Assembly: GCA_011620445.1 (NCBI GenBank)
Contig: WOZB01000077.1
Coordinates: forward strand, 1-6,548
Length of the DNA stretch: 6,548 nucleotides
DNA from: Anaerolineaceae bacterium
GTDB taxonomy: Bacteria; Chloroflexota; Anaerolineae; Anaerolineales; Anaerolineaceae
Reading direction: 5' to 3'
Part shown: in pieces, positions 1-5,467 of the stretch
Position numbering within the stretch: the stretch's first letter is position 1
Layout: the number at the start of each line of letters is the position of its first letter
Notes under the pieces: generated by a model
The model's input: only the letters and a program-made list of their open reading frames with translations
Told to the model about the DNA's origin: nothing
The model's database searches: none
Translations under genes and position numbers: made by a program

Positions 1-79
1 GGGTAATGTGTTTCTGTTTAATGCGGCCGACATAGCAGCGTGGACAGGTTTCGGGGTTTACTGGCAGACTTTTCTTCAT
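1..79 (-). CDS. Partial small protein with N-terminal Cys-X2-Cys zinc-knuckle pattern
   Basis: An open frame starts with ATG at 79-77 and runs off the left edge after 26 codons. It reads M-K-K-S-L-P-V-N-P-E-T, then CPRC at residues 12-15, then a basic stretch (R-I-K-Q-K-H). A CPxC close to the N-terminus followed by a glycine is typical of the first half of a zinc ribbon; the second Cys pair would lie beyond the window. It could be a YgiT-type or other small zinc-ribbon protein, but that is inference from only 26 residues. The coding call rests on the plausible protein start and on a perfect TATAAT hexamer ending 8 bases upstream of the ATG. There is no Shine-Dalgarno sequence. It lies downstream of lepB on the same strand, 55 bases after the lepB stop codon, and appears to be separately transcribed. 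Confidence 0.6.
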   Translation of the reverse strand, partial: MKKSLPVNPETCPRCYVGRIKQKHIT

Positions 80-87
80 TCCGAAGG

Positions 88-93
88 ATTATA
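88..93 (-). promoter_or_regulatory. -10 hexamer of the zinc-knuckle gene
   Basis: On the minus strand the sequence reads TATAAT, a perfect sigma-70-type -10 hexamer, followed by 8 bases and then the ATG at 79. Usual geometry puts the transcription start near position 81, giving a 5' leader of about 0-3 bases. I see no convincing -35; the best candidate is TTGTTT at 15-bp spacing, which is weak. The call is inferred from consensus match and position. Confidence 0.6.
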
Positions 94-134
94 AACTATT
101 TTAATGTGAAACAAACCCGCAGTAAAAGGCGAAA

Positions 135-734
135 TTACTGGGCAGAACTTTCCAGGATATCAGGTATCGTAACCAGACGGAATTGGTCTAAGGGCCAATA
201 AACCAGCAAAGCTTGCCCCACAACCCAATCCATATCAACAAAACCCCAGGTCGAAGAATCCGAAGAATCGTTGCGGTTATCCCCCAGGACGAAAAGTTTG
301 CCTTCAGGAACATCCCAGGTATTCACCCGGCGGGATTCTTCCAGAATGTAGGGCTCATCGAGGATGATGCCGTTGACCTTAACGACCCCATTGGATATCA
401 CAACATGGTCACCCGGAATACCAATGACGCGTTTTATATAGTCTTCTTCAATATTTCCCTGGAAGTGGAAAACAACGATATCACCACGGGAATAATTGTC
501 ATTGCGATATGCCAGCTTATTTACGACTAAGAGATTGCCTGGTTTAAGCGTGGGCAGCATGCTGATGTTTTCTACGCGAACACGCTGAGTGATGTAATTG
601 ATGCCAAAAAAAAGCACGATTGCCAGAATCAAGGTCTCTATTAGATCAAGAGTGGCACTCTTTACCTTTTTTTTATTGAGTTTGTTCCCGTCGGTTAGCG
701 GCTGAGTTTCAACCTGTGTAGTATATTCTTCCAT
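135..734 (-). CDS. lepB: Signal peptidase I (type I, Ser-Lys dyad)
   Basis: This is the membrane-bound leader peptidase that cleaves signal peptides from secreted pre-proteins on the outer face of the cytoplasmic membrane. It has 199 residues, the short form common outside Proteobacteria. A charged cytosolic tail (1-29) with a KKK cluster precedes one membrane segment (about 30-50). The catalytic serine is Ser58 in the SMLPTL motif. The general-base lysine is Lys101 in YIKRVIGIPGD (99-109). The conserved GDNRNDSSDS box is at 151-160, followed by the TWGFV stretch that normally ends the catalytic core. All key residues are present. The start is the ATG at 734-732; GGTGA (747-743) is a usable Shine-Dalgarno match 8 bases before it. 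The gene follows der by 57 bases, so it could be read through from that operon and also from its own upstream promoter. It ends with TAA, and no hairpin terminator is visible after it. Confidence 0.97.
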   Translation of the reverse strand: MEEYTTQVETQPLTDGNKLNKKKVKSATLDLIETLILAIVLFFGINYITQRVRVENISMLPTLKPGNLLVVNKLAYRNDNYSRGDIVVFHFQGNIEEDYIKRVIGIPGDHVVISNGVVKVNGIILDEPYILEESRRVNTWDVPEGKLFVLGDNRNDSSDSSTWGFVDMDWVVGQALLVYWPLDQFRLVTIPDILESSAQ

Positions 735-756
735 TTATTAGTTCACCAAGTACGGA

Positions 757-765
757 ATGATACCA
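757..765 (-). promoter_or_regulatory. Candidate extended -10 promoter for lepB
   Basis: In the 57-base der-lepB gap the minus strand reads TGG TATCAT, an extended -10 (TGn) with five of six consensus bases. The start site would fall near position 750, giving a leader of about 16 bases that still includes the GGTGA ribosome-binding element at 747-743. No good -35 is visible. It may supplement read-through from der. Confidence 0.4.
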
Positions 766-791
766 CTTTCGGATCCATGATCGTGGCTGGC

Positions 792-2156
792 CTAATGTTT
801 TTTGAGCACTAATTGGATTGGAGTACCGACGAAGGGGTATTCACTGCGCAATTGATTCTCAAGGAATCGCATGTAGGTGAAATGGCCAAGCGCAGGGTCG
901 TTGCAGAAAAGTAAGAATGTCGGTGGGTCAATTTTGACCTGGGTGCCATAATATATTCGGAAGGGATGGCCTGTTGTGGAGGGTGGGGTGTGTATGTCCT
1001 GGGCGTGGGTAAGCACTTTATTAATCTGAGAAGTGCTTAGCTTGACCTGGCGTTCCTGCCAGACCTTAAATGCCAATGGAATAACCTGATGCACTCGCTG
1101 CCCGGTTTGTGCGGAAATGAAAAGTACGGGAACATACGGCAGGAAATTGAGCGACTGCCTTACATTGGCTTCAAACTCAATGGCAGTCTTCTCATCTTTT
1201 TCAACAGCATCCCATTTATTGACAATGAGGATGACGCTTTTCTTAGCTTCCTGGATGAAACCGGCGATGTGTTCATCCTGAGCGGTAATACCGGTAGTGG
1301 CATCAATAACGAGAAGCGCAACATTGCAGCGTTCGATTGCCTGCATGGCTCGCAGCACGCTGTATTTTTCGACACCGGGAATGATGGACCCGCGTTTGCG
1401 GATGCCGGCTGTGTCGATAAGGGTGACCGTGTGACCTTCATACGTAATTTCAGTATCGATAGCATCGCGGGTGGTACCGGCGATTGGGCTTACAATAGCG
1501 CGTTCTTCTTTCGCCAGCTTATTCAGCAGGCTGGATTTTCCGGCGTTAGGCTTGCCAACGATGGCAATTTTAATTGTATCGGGGGCTTCCTCTTCCTCAG
1601 TTTGTTCAGGGAAAAGGGCAATAACGGCATCCAGTAAGTCCCCTGTACCGGTACCGTGGTATGCAGAAATCGGGTAAGGGTCGCCCAAACCAAAACTGAA
1701 AAACTCGTTGGCATTCAAGGCCAATTTCTGGTTATCAGTTTTGTTAACTGCCAAAACGATAGGGGGTGTAGCGACGCCATCTTTCTTGGTCTGGCGTTTA
1801 CGCAGAATTGTCAGAATTTCTCGGTCAGCCTGAGTAATTCCATCCTGAACGTCAACCACAAAAATGATCACATCAGCTTCTTCGATGGCAATTTCAGCCT
1901 GGGCACGAATTTCTTCAACAAAATCCTTGGATCCGACCGAAAGAACCTCCTGATTGGCGCGTTTGGGAGGGTCAATACCGCCGGTATCGACCACAAAAAA
2001 GTCTTTACCAGACCAATTACCTTCCGCAACCAAACGGTCACGGGTAGTGCCGGGAGTCTCGTCAATTATGGCCAGGCGCTGCCCAACCAGGCGGTTAAAG
2101 AGCGTGCTTTTACCAACATTCGGTCTTCCGACCAAAACAATCACAGGTTTTTTCAT
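792..2156 (-). CDS. der: Ribosome biogenesis GTPase Der (EngA), double G domain
   Basis: Der is an essential GTPase that helps late assembly of the 50S ribosomal subunit in the cytoplasm. The 454-residue length is normal for the family. The first G domain has G1 GRPNVGKST (10-18), the PGTTRD switch I box (35-40), G3 DTGG (57-60), G4 NKTD (138-141) and a SA motif at 164-165. An acidic linker (E-rich, about 184-191) leads to the second G domain: G1 GKPNAGKSS (201-209), AGTTRD (226-231), DTAG (248-251), NKWD (313-316) and SAQTG (348-352). Residues from about 360 to 454 form the C-terminal KH-like domain. Two tandem G domains plus KH are unique to Der. It starts 7 bases after the cdaR stop codon. 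The upstream sequence (AGATAGAAACC) gives no real Shine-Dalgarno match, so translation probably depends on ribosomes finishing cdaR. The stop is TAG. Confidence 0.98.
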   Translation of the reverse strand: MKKPVIVLVGRPNVGKSTLFNRLVGQRLAIIDETPGTTRDRLVAEGNWSGKDFFVVDTGGIDPPKRANQEVLSVGSKDFVEEIRAQAEIAIEEADVIIFVVDVQDGITQADREILTILRKRQTKKDGVATPPIVLAVNKTDNQKLALNANEFFSFGLGDPYPISAYHGTGTGDLLDAVIALFPEQTEEEEAPDTIKIAIVGKPNAGKSSLLNKLAKEERAIVSPIAGTTRDAIDTEITYEGHTVTLIDTAGIRKRGSIIPGVEKYSVLRAMQAIERCNVALLVIDATTGITAQDEHIAGFIQEAKKSVILIVNKWDAVEKDEKTAIEFEANVRQSLNFLPYVPVLFISAQTGQRVHQVIPLAFKVWQERQVKLSTSQINKVLTHAQDIHTPPSTTGHPFRIYYGTQVKIDPPTFLLFCNDPALGHFTYMRFLENQLRSEYPFVGTPIQLVLKKH

Positions 2157-2163
2157 ATGGTTT

Positions 2164-3387
2164 CTATCTTGATATCACGACTTCCAACAAAGCTGGCAGT
2201 GTGGATTCGAATTTAATTTTATCGTTCGGCAAGCGAACTTGGGGAGCGAGTTGATAAGTACCGGCAGTCTTCCCTTCAAGGTCAACAGTTACTATCAGGT
2301 CGCGTGCGCTCAGTGTATTGAGGATGTAGATGGGGCCTGAAATATAGGCATTGACTGTTTGAGGAGAGATTACAGCTTTCAAATCGGGAGCCAGATTCTC
2401 AATAGTGACGGTCAGGTTGGCCATCTGACGCGAGCTTTCCACAGGTGCAAGGCTGACTTGCACCGAAACTGTCTGCTCGCCGACTAACTGAATGCCCTGA
2501 GGTAAATTTAGTGTTGCGGTCGAGGCGAATGACAGGCTGGCACCGTTCAAATCTATCGGTACGGTTTCAATAAACGAGGGCATATTCTCGGCTACTTGAG
2601 GATCGGTTGCATAGATGGTGATGTTTGGAGGGTCCGCGACGATGCCAGTCAGGTAAAAATCAGGGGCAATCTGCCCGGTCGTAACAATTTTTACGAAGAC
2701 ATTCCGGTAGCCGCCCAACTGTTTTACAGGCAGATGGACTGTAACCCTGTTTGGCTCCAAACTGACCCCTGTAACTTCGACCCCGCGGTTATCAAGCGCA
2801 TGTAATGTAATGGTGCGGGTGAGGTTGCTGCTGAGATTGGAGATATCCAGCAACGCAACCAGTTGGGTCACCTTTTGCACCTGGGATACTGGGCCTGAAA
2901 TTTTAGCCTGGGTCTGGTTGAGCTCAGGTTCCCCGGCTTCATAGCCAATCGGCAGGGTGCCAGACTGACGCAAAGAGATATCCATCTGTGTGGAAGCCAA
3001 TCTTTCCAGGCTGATCTCGATAGTTTGAGGTGTCATTTTGCTGACTTTTGCAGGACGAATTTTCAGGTCTACTTGTGGTGTGAGGGAATAGTCGCCTTCA
3101 GTCTTACCTGAAAGATTGATGAAAGCCTGGATGAGCTCAGGGTCGTTTGCAAGGCGATTGTGAATGGACTGTGGCGCGCTGATATTGAGGATAATGGAAG
3201 TAACTGATTGTTTGGAGATCAACAAACCGGGGTCCAAACCAATCACTTTTACCTGAACAGGATTGGTATAGTTCAAAGTCAGATTTGGGTCATTTTCTGT
3301 GACAGCCGCTATCCAAACCAGGATCGCCAGGGCAAACGAGATCAGAAACGTAGGAAAGAAACGAATGAAACCACGCATATATTTCAT
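2164..3387 (-). CDS. cdaR: YbbR-domain protein, probable CdaA regulator CdaR
   Basis: This is a membrane-anchored extracytoplasmic protein of 407 residues. A basic N-terminus (K-Y-M-R) is followed by one hydrophobic segment (about 8-29) ending in WIAAV, which looks like an uncleaved signal anchor. The rest is beta-rich and repetitive, with about four YbbR-type units (roughly 38-128, 132-219, 228-313, 322-405). The unit pattern is visible: a V-x-V strand, an ISGP or ISAP turn (SGP at 164-166 and 350-352), then a DL/NLSG-K-T-E-G-x-Y-x-L type segment (LSGKTEGDYSL at 92-102, LEGKTAGTYQL at 370-380). In Firmicutes, CdaR binds CdaA at the membrane and modulates c-di-AMP synthesis. The same role is inferred here from adjacency to cdaA. 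The ATG overlaps the cdaA stop as ATGA, and AAAGGAG lies 9 bases upstream, which supports this start over the internal Met4. Confidence 0.9.
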   Translation of the reverse strand: MKYMRGFIRFFPTFLISFALAILVWIAAVTENDPNLTLNYTNPVQVKVIGLDPGLLISKQSVTSIILNISAPQSIHNRLANDPELIQAFINLSGKTEGDYSLTPQVDLKIRPAKVSKMTPQTIEISLERLASTQMDISLRQSGTLPIGYEAGEPELNQTQAKISGPVSQVQKVTQLVALLDISNLSSNLTRTITLHALDNRGVEVTGVSLEPNRVTVHLPVKQLGGYRNVFVKIVTTGQIAPDFYLTGIVADPPNITIYATDPQVAENMPSFIETVPIDLNGASLSFASTATLNLPQGIQLVGEQTVSVQVSLAPVESSRQMANLTVTIENLAPDLKAVISPQTVNAYISGPIYILNTLSARDLIVTVDLEGKTAGTYQLAPQVRLPNDKIKFESTLPALLEVVISR

Positions 3388-4262
3388 TTGCGGATGCTCC
3401 TTTGGTTGGCGGAGTTTACTATCAGAGCATTTTCATCCGAGGTTTTCGCTTCTTCGCGGGGGTCCATGATCATAAACGCGCGTAAACTATTTAACAAGCG
3501 TTCTCCGTCTAAGCGGCGGATTAAGCGCCCTCCTTGAGCAATCGAAATGGTACCGGATTCCTCAGAAACGACAACCGCAATAGCATCGCTTACTTCAGAA
3601 ATGCCCAGGGCAGCCCGGTGGCGCAGGCCGAAAGAACGCTCCGGCAGAGCATTAAGCACACCGCTATTTGAAAGGGGCATCACGCATGAGGCTGCTTTGA
3701 CACGATTGCCTTCAATGATGACGGCACCATCGTGCAAGGGCGTATTCGGATAAAAAATTTGCATCAGGATTTGCGGCGTAACTTCGGCATCCAGCATTAC
3801 GCCATTTTTGTAATACTGATCCAGGAATTGACGTCTTTTGATGACAATCAGGGCACCCTGCCGACGTTCTGAGAGCTGCAGAGCCGCAGCCGTAATAGAG
3901 CGAAGAGTTTGTTCCACTTCTGTAGGTTTTGGGGCACGATTAAAGAGGCTAAGCGCGCCAAAACGGCCTACCCGTTCCAGGGCGCGGCGAATTTCGGGAG
4001 CGAAGATAACAGGAACAGCCAGGATAAGGGCAGGAGAAAGCGTTCTGATAAGCCATGAAAAAGCGGGTAGGTTGATGAGCGAAGTGAAAAGGGCTACCAG
4101 GGCGATAACAAAAATGGCACCTTTTAACAAGGTCATGGCCTCTGTATCACGCAGGAGATAAAGAAGTAACCCGAAGAAAACGGTCACAAGCAAAATATCC
4201 AGAACGCTTAACCAGTTAAAGCGCTGGAATATAAAGAGGATATTGTTGATAATCTCCTGCAT
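3384..4262 (-). CDS. cdaA: Diadenylate cyclase CdaA (DAC domain, membrane-bound)
   Basis: CdaA condenses two ATP to cyclic di-AMP, a second messenger that in other bacteria governs potassium and osmolyte transport and cell-wall homeostasis. From the ATG at 4262 the protein has 292 residues. Three N-terminal hydrophobic segments (about 18-37, 43-63, 71-91) match the CdaA-type membrane anchor. A linker follows, then the DAC domain from GALIVI (136-141). The catalytic DGA motif is at 178-180 inside NTPLHDGAVI (173-182), and the ATP-binding RHR motif is at 214-216 inside LRHRAALGISEVSDA. A SEESG segment follows, as in active enzymes. All signature residues are intact. A TTG in frame at 4280 would add six residues (M-Y-S-K-V-V), but the predicted transcription start lies at about 4279, so the ATG, preceded by AAAGG at 5-base spacing, is preferred. 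The 3' end overlaps cdaR by 4 bp. Confidence 0.95.
   Translation of the reverse strand: MQEIINNILFIFQRFNWLSVLDILLVTVFFGLLLYLLRDTEAMTLLKGAIFVIALVALFTSLINLPAFSWLIRTLSPALILAVPVIFAPEIRRALERVGRFGALSLFNRAPKPTEVEQTLRSITAAALQLSERRQGALIVIKRRQFLDQYYKNGVMLDAEVTPQILMQIFYPNTPLHDGAVIIEGNRVKAASCVMPLSNSGVLNALPERSFGLRHRAALGISEVSDAIAVVVSEESGTISIAQGGRLIRRLDGERLLNSLRAFMIMDPREEAKTSDENALIVNSANQRSIRK
3397..3403 (-). promoter_or_regulatory. Strong Shine-Dalgarno of cdaR inside the cdaA 3' end
   Basis: The minus strand reads AAAGGAG, seven bases complementary to the usual 16S rRNA 3' end, 9 bases before the cdaR ATG. It lies inside the last codons of cdaA. It fixes the cdaR start at 3387 and, with the ATGA overlap, suggests translational coupling that keeps the two products in step. 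It is the clearest ribosome-binding site in the window. Confidence 0.75.
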
Positions 4263-4267
4263 GACGA

Positions 4268-4272
4268 CCTTT
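4268..4272 (-). promoter_or_regulatory. Shine-Dalgarno deciding the cdaA start
   Basis: The minus strand reads AAAGG 5 bases before the ATG at 4262. It is a modest match to the anti-Shine-Dalgarno sequence. It favours the ATG over the upstream TTG at 4280, which has no ribosome-binding site and sits at the predicted transcription start. Confidence 0.5.
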
Positions 4273-4285
4273 GAGTACAAAATTA

Positions 4286-4291
4286 AGTATA
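4286..4291 (-). promoter_or_regulatory. Candidate -10 hexamer for the cdaA-cdaR-der operon
   Basis: The minus strand reads TATACT (five of six consensus bases). The predicted start is near position 4279, giving a leader of about 17 bases with AAAGG in it. No convincing -35 is present at 16-18 bp spacing; a run of seven T on the minus strand lies there instead. Just upstream is the 22-bp tandem duplication. Confidence 0.45.
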
Positions 4292-4312
4292 CCTGAAAGG
4301 ATGTAAAAAAAG

Positions 4313-4358
4313 ATTAGACCTACAGCAGTTTTACATTAGACCTATAGCAGTTTTACAT
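4313..4358. repeat. 22-bp tandem duplication at the coaE 3' end
   Basis: Two adjacent 22-bp units (4313-4334 and 4335-4356) match at every position but one (C at 4323, T at 4345), and the match continues 2 bases further. The right-hand unit contains the last codons of coaE and its TAG stop at 4342-4344. The left-hand unit repeats the same GTA AAA CTG CTR TAG text just after the gene, shifted by one frame. The simplest reading is a recent slippage duplication of the gene end. It lies directly upstream of the cdaA promoter. Confidence 0.9.
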
Positions 4359-5418
4359 AAATTTCTTCGGGCATGAAGCCGTGCTTGCGCAAGACCTGGG
4401 AAACAATTTCTGGCTGCATGCCCGGGATGGGCGTGTCGCCCGGAAAAAACTTTAGTTTTTTTGCTTCCGCATGCGCCAACAGATCCGCAGGAATGAGCAG
4501 AGCTTTGGAATGGTGCTGCGCAGAAAAGCCTTCCAGGCCATCCAGAACATCCGTCAGGGGGATGCCGTTGCGGTGCTGCGGATGATTAGCCAGCAAAAGG
4601 GAAAGCCCTGAGTCCAATTTGTAGATCGTGAGGCAGGAAACTTGTGTTTGTTCTGTGAGAAAAGCTGAACATTTCGCGAGCAGACTATAAAAACGGTCGG
4701 AAGACGGGTTAGGTTCTTCTTCATCGGCGAATAACGGCAGCGCAGCACTGTATTGTGCAGGGGTTAGGCGGGTAAATCGAGCTTGATCGTTTTCCAAGAA
4801 AGCGACAGGAAGCAGGTCTTTAAGTGTGCAAAGGCCTTGCTCTACTTGCGCATATGTTTCTATAAAACCGCGATCAGTGTATATAAGATAATCGGCCAGT
4901 TTGGCTTTTTCAGCCTGTGGAAGCTGGGTAGATAAACGTGTTTTGGCGTCAGCAGGGTCCAGCCAACGTTCATCGATGAGCCGCTGCAGGCGAATAGCAT
5001 CCTCTGCGAAAGTCATCCAAAGCGCGTCCAATTTGGGTCTGAACCCACCCTCAACCAGGTTGACACCTTCAATCACCAATAGGCCTTCATCAAGCTCCTC
5101 GCAGAGTTTGTTGATTTGGTCGTCGAGGATAGGATAGATGATTCCTTCGAGTCTTTTGAGAGAGGCCGGGTCCGAAAAAACAATCTGCCCAAGTTGCTTG
5201 CGAGAAATTGGCATACATTTTTCCGTGAGATCGGCAATCTCAGGGAATGCATCCAGAATTAGTTGGTAAGCAGGGCCGGAAGGCAAGTAGGTGTATTGTG
5301 CCAATAGGTCGGTATCTACCGTAATGGCCCCGGCGTTTTCAAGATATTGGCGCACAGCGCTTTTGCCTGAGGCGATGTTACCGGTAAGACCGAGTACATA
5401 CTTACGCTGCTTTGGCAT
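4342..5418 (-). CDS. coaE: Dephospho-CoA kinase with an uncharacterised C-terminal extension
   Basis: The N-terminal 200 residues or so form a CoaE domain, which phosphorylates the 3'-hydroxyl of dephospho-CoA with ATP, the last step of coenzyme A synthesis. Visible motifs are the P-loop GLTGNIASGKS (10-20), the substrate aspartates in VDTDLLA (34-40), the lid region with RLQRLIDERW (143-152), and TQLPQAEKAKLADYLI (164-179), the usual Q-x4-K-x2-AD element. Two common motifs deviate: the usual LHP is IIYP (93-96), and the PLLfE strand reads VIEGVNLVEGG (115-125). A single-domain CoaE has about 200 residues; this protein has 358. Residues about 206-358 match nothing I recognise, and they do not look like the GrpB-type domain fused to some actinobacterial CoaE. 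The ATG at 5418 places the P-loop at the normal distance. There is no Shine-Dalgarno sequence; a -10 hexamer ends 6 bases upstream, which suggests a leaderless mRNA. It is divergent from tilS. Confidence 0.93.
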   Translation of the reverse strand: MPKQRKYVLGLTGNIASGKSAVRQYLENAGAITVDTDLLAQYTYLPSGPAYQLILDAFPEIADLTEKCMPISRKQLGQIVFSDPASLKRLEGIIYPILDDQINKLCEELDEGLLVIEGVNLVEGGFRPKLDALWMTFAEDAIRLQRLIDERWLDPADAKTRLSTQLPQAEKAKLADYLIYTDRGFIETYAQVEQGLCTLKDLLPVAFLENDQARFTRLTPAQYSAALPLFADEEEPNPSSDRFYSLLAKCSAFLTEQTQVSCLTIYKLDSGLSLLLANHPQHRNGIPLTDVLDGLEGFSAQHHSKALLIPADLLAHAEAKKLKFFPGDTPIPGMQPEIVSQVLRKHGFMPEEIYVKLL

Positions 5419-5424
5419 AGCACA

Positions 5425-5430
5425 AGTATA
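5425..5430 (-). promoter_or_regulatory. -10 hexamer of coaE, predicted leaderless
   Basis: The minus strand reads TATACT (five of six consensus bases), followed by six bases (TGTGCT) and the coaE ATG. Standard geometry puts the first transcribed base at 5418, the A of the start codon. There is no Shine-Dalgarno sequence in the gap. The best -35 is TTCTGA at 16-bp spacing, only three of six. Confidence 0.55.
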
Positions 5431-5452
5431 TCCTAATGGACGAAGGTCAGAA

Positions 5453-5461
5453 TGCTATAAT
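5453..5461 (+). promoter_or_regulatory. Extended -10 promoter of tilS, predicted leaderless
   Basis: The plus strand reads TGC TATAAT, a perfect extended -10. Six bases (GGCGGC) separate it from the tilS ATG, so the predicted transcription start is position 5468, the A of ATG. There is no Shine-Dalgarno sequence and no clear -35, as is often seen with extended -10 promoters. Confidence 0.7.
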
Positions 5462-5467
5462 GGCGGC

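Noticed and set aside
94..134. Possible terminator after lepB
   Set aside because: There are only short, poorly paired complementary bits (CGCC / GCGG) and no T tract directly following, which is not enough to call.
213..530. Plus-strand open frame of 105 codons antisense to lepB
   Set aside because: It is fully inside lepB, with no motif and no start signals; it is a shadow frame.
1089..1637. Plus-strand open frame of 182 codons antisense to der
   Set aside because: It lies entirely within der, whose motifs are complete. The antisense product is low in recognisable features and rich in F, G, D and N as expected from reversed codon bias. It has no ribosome-binding site or promoter of note.
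1656..2216. Plus-strand open frame of 186 codons antisense to the 5' part of der and the end of cdaR
   Set aside because: It spans the der-cdaR junction on the opposite strand, encodes no recognisable domain and is explained as a shadow of der codon usage.
3697..3725. TTGACA on the plus strand inside cdaA as a promoter -35
   Set aside because: No -10-like hexamer follows at 16-18 bp, and the site lies inside conserved coding sequence on the opposite strand.
4300..4345. Possible intrinsic terminator after coaE (run of seven T on the minus strand)
   Set aside because: The T run is real, but no stable GC-rich inverted repeat precedes it. The nearby repeat is direct, not inverted. I see no hairpin.
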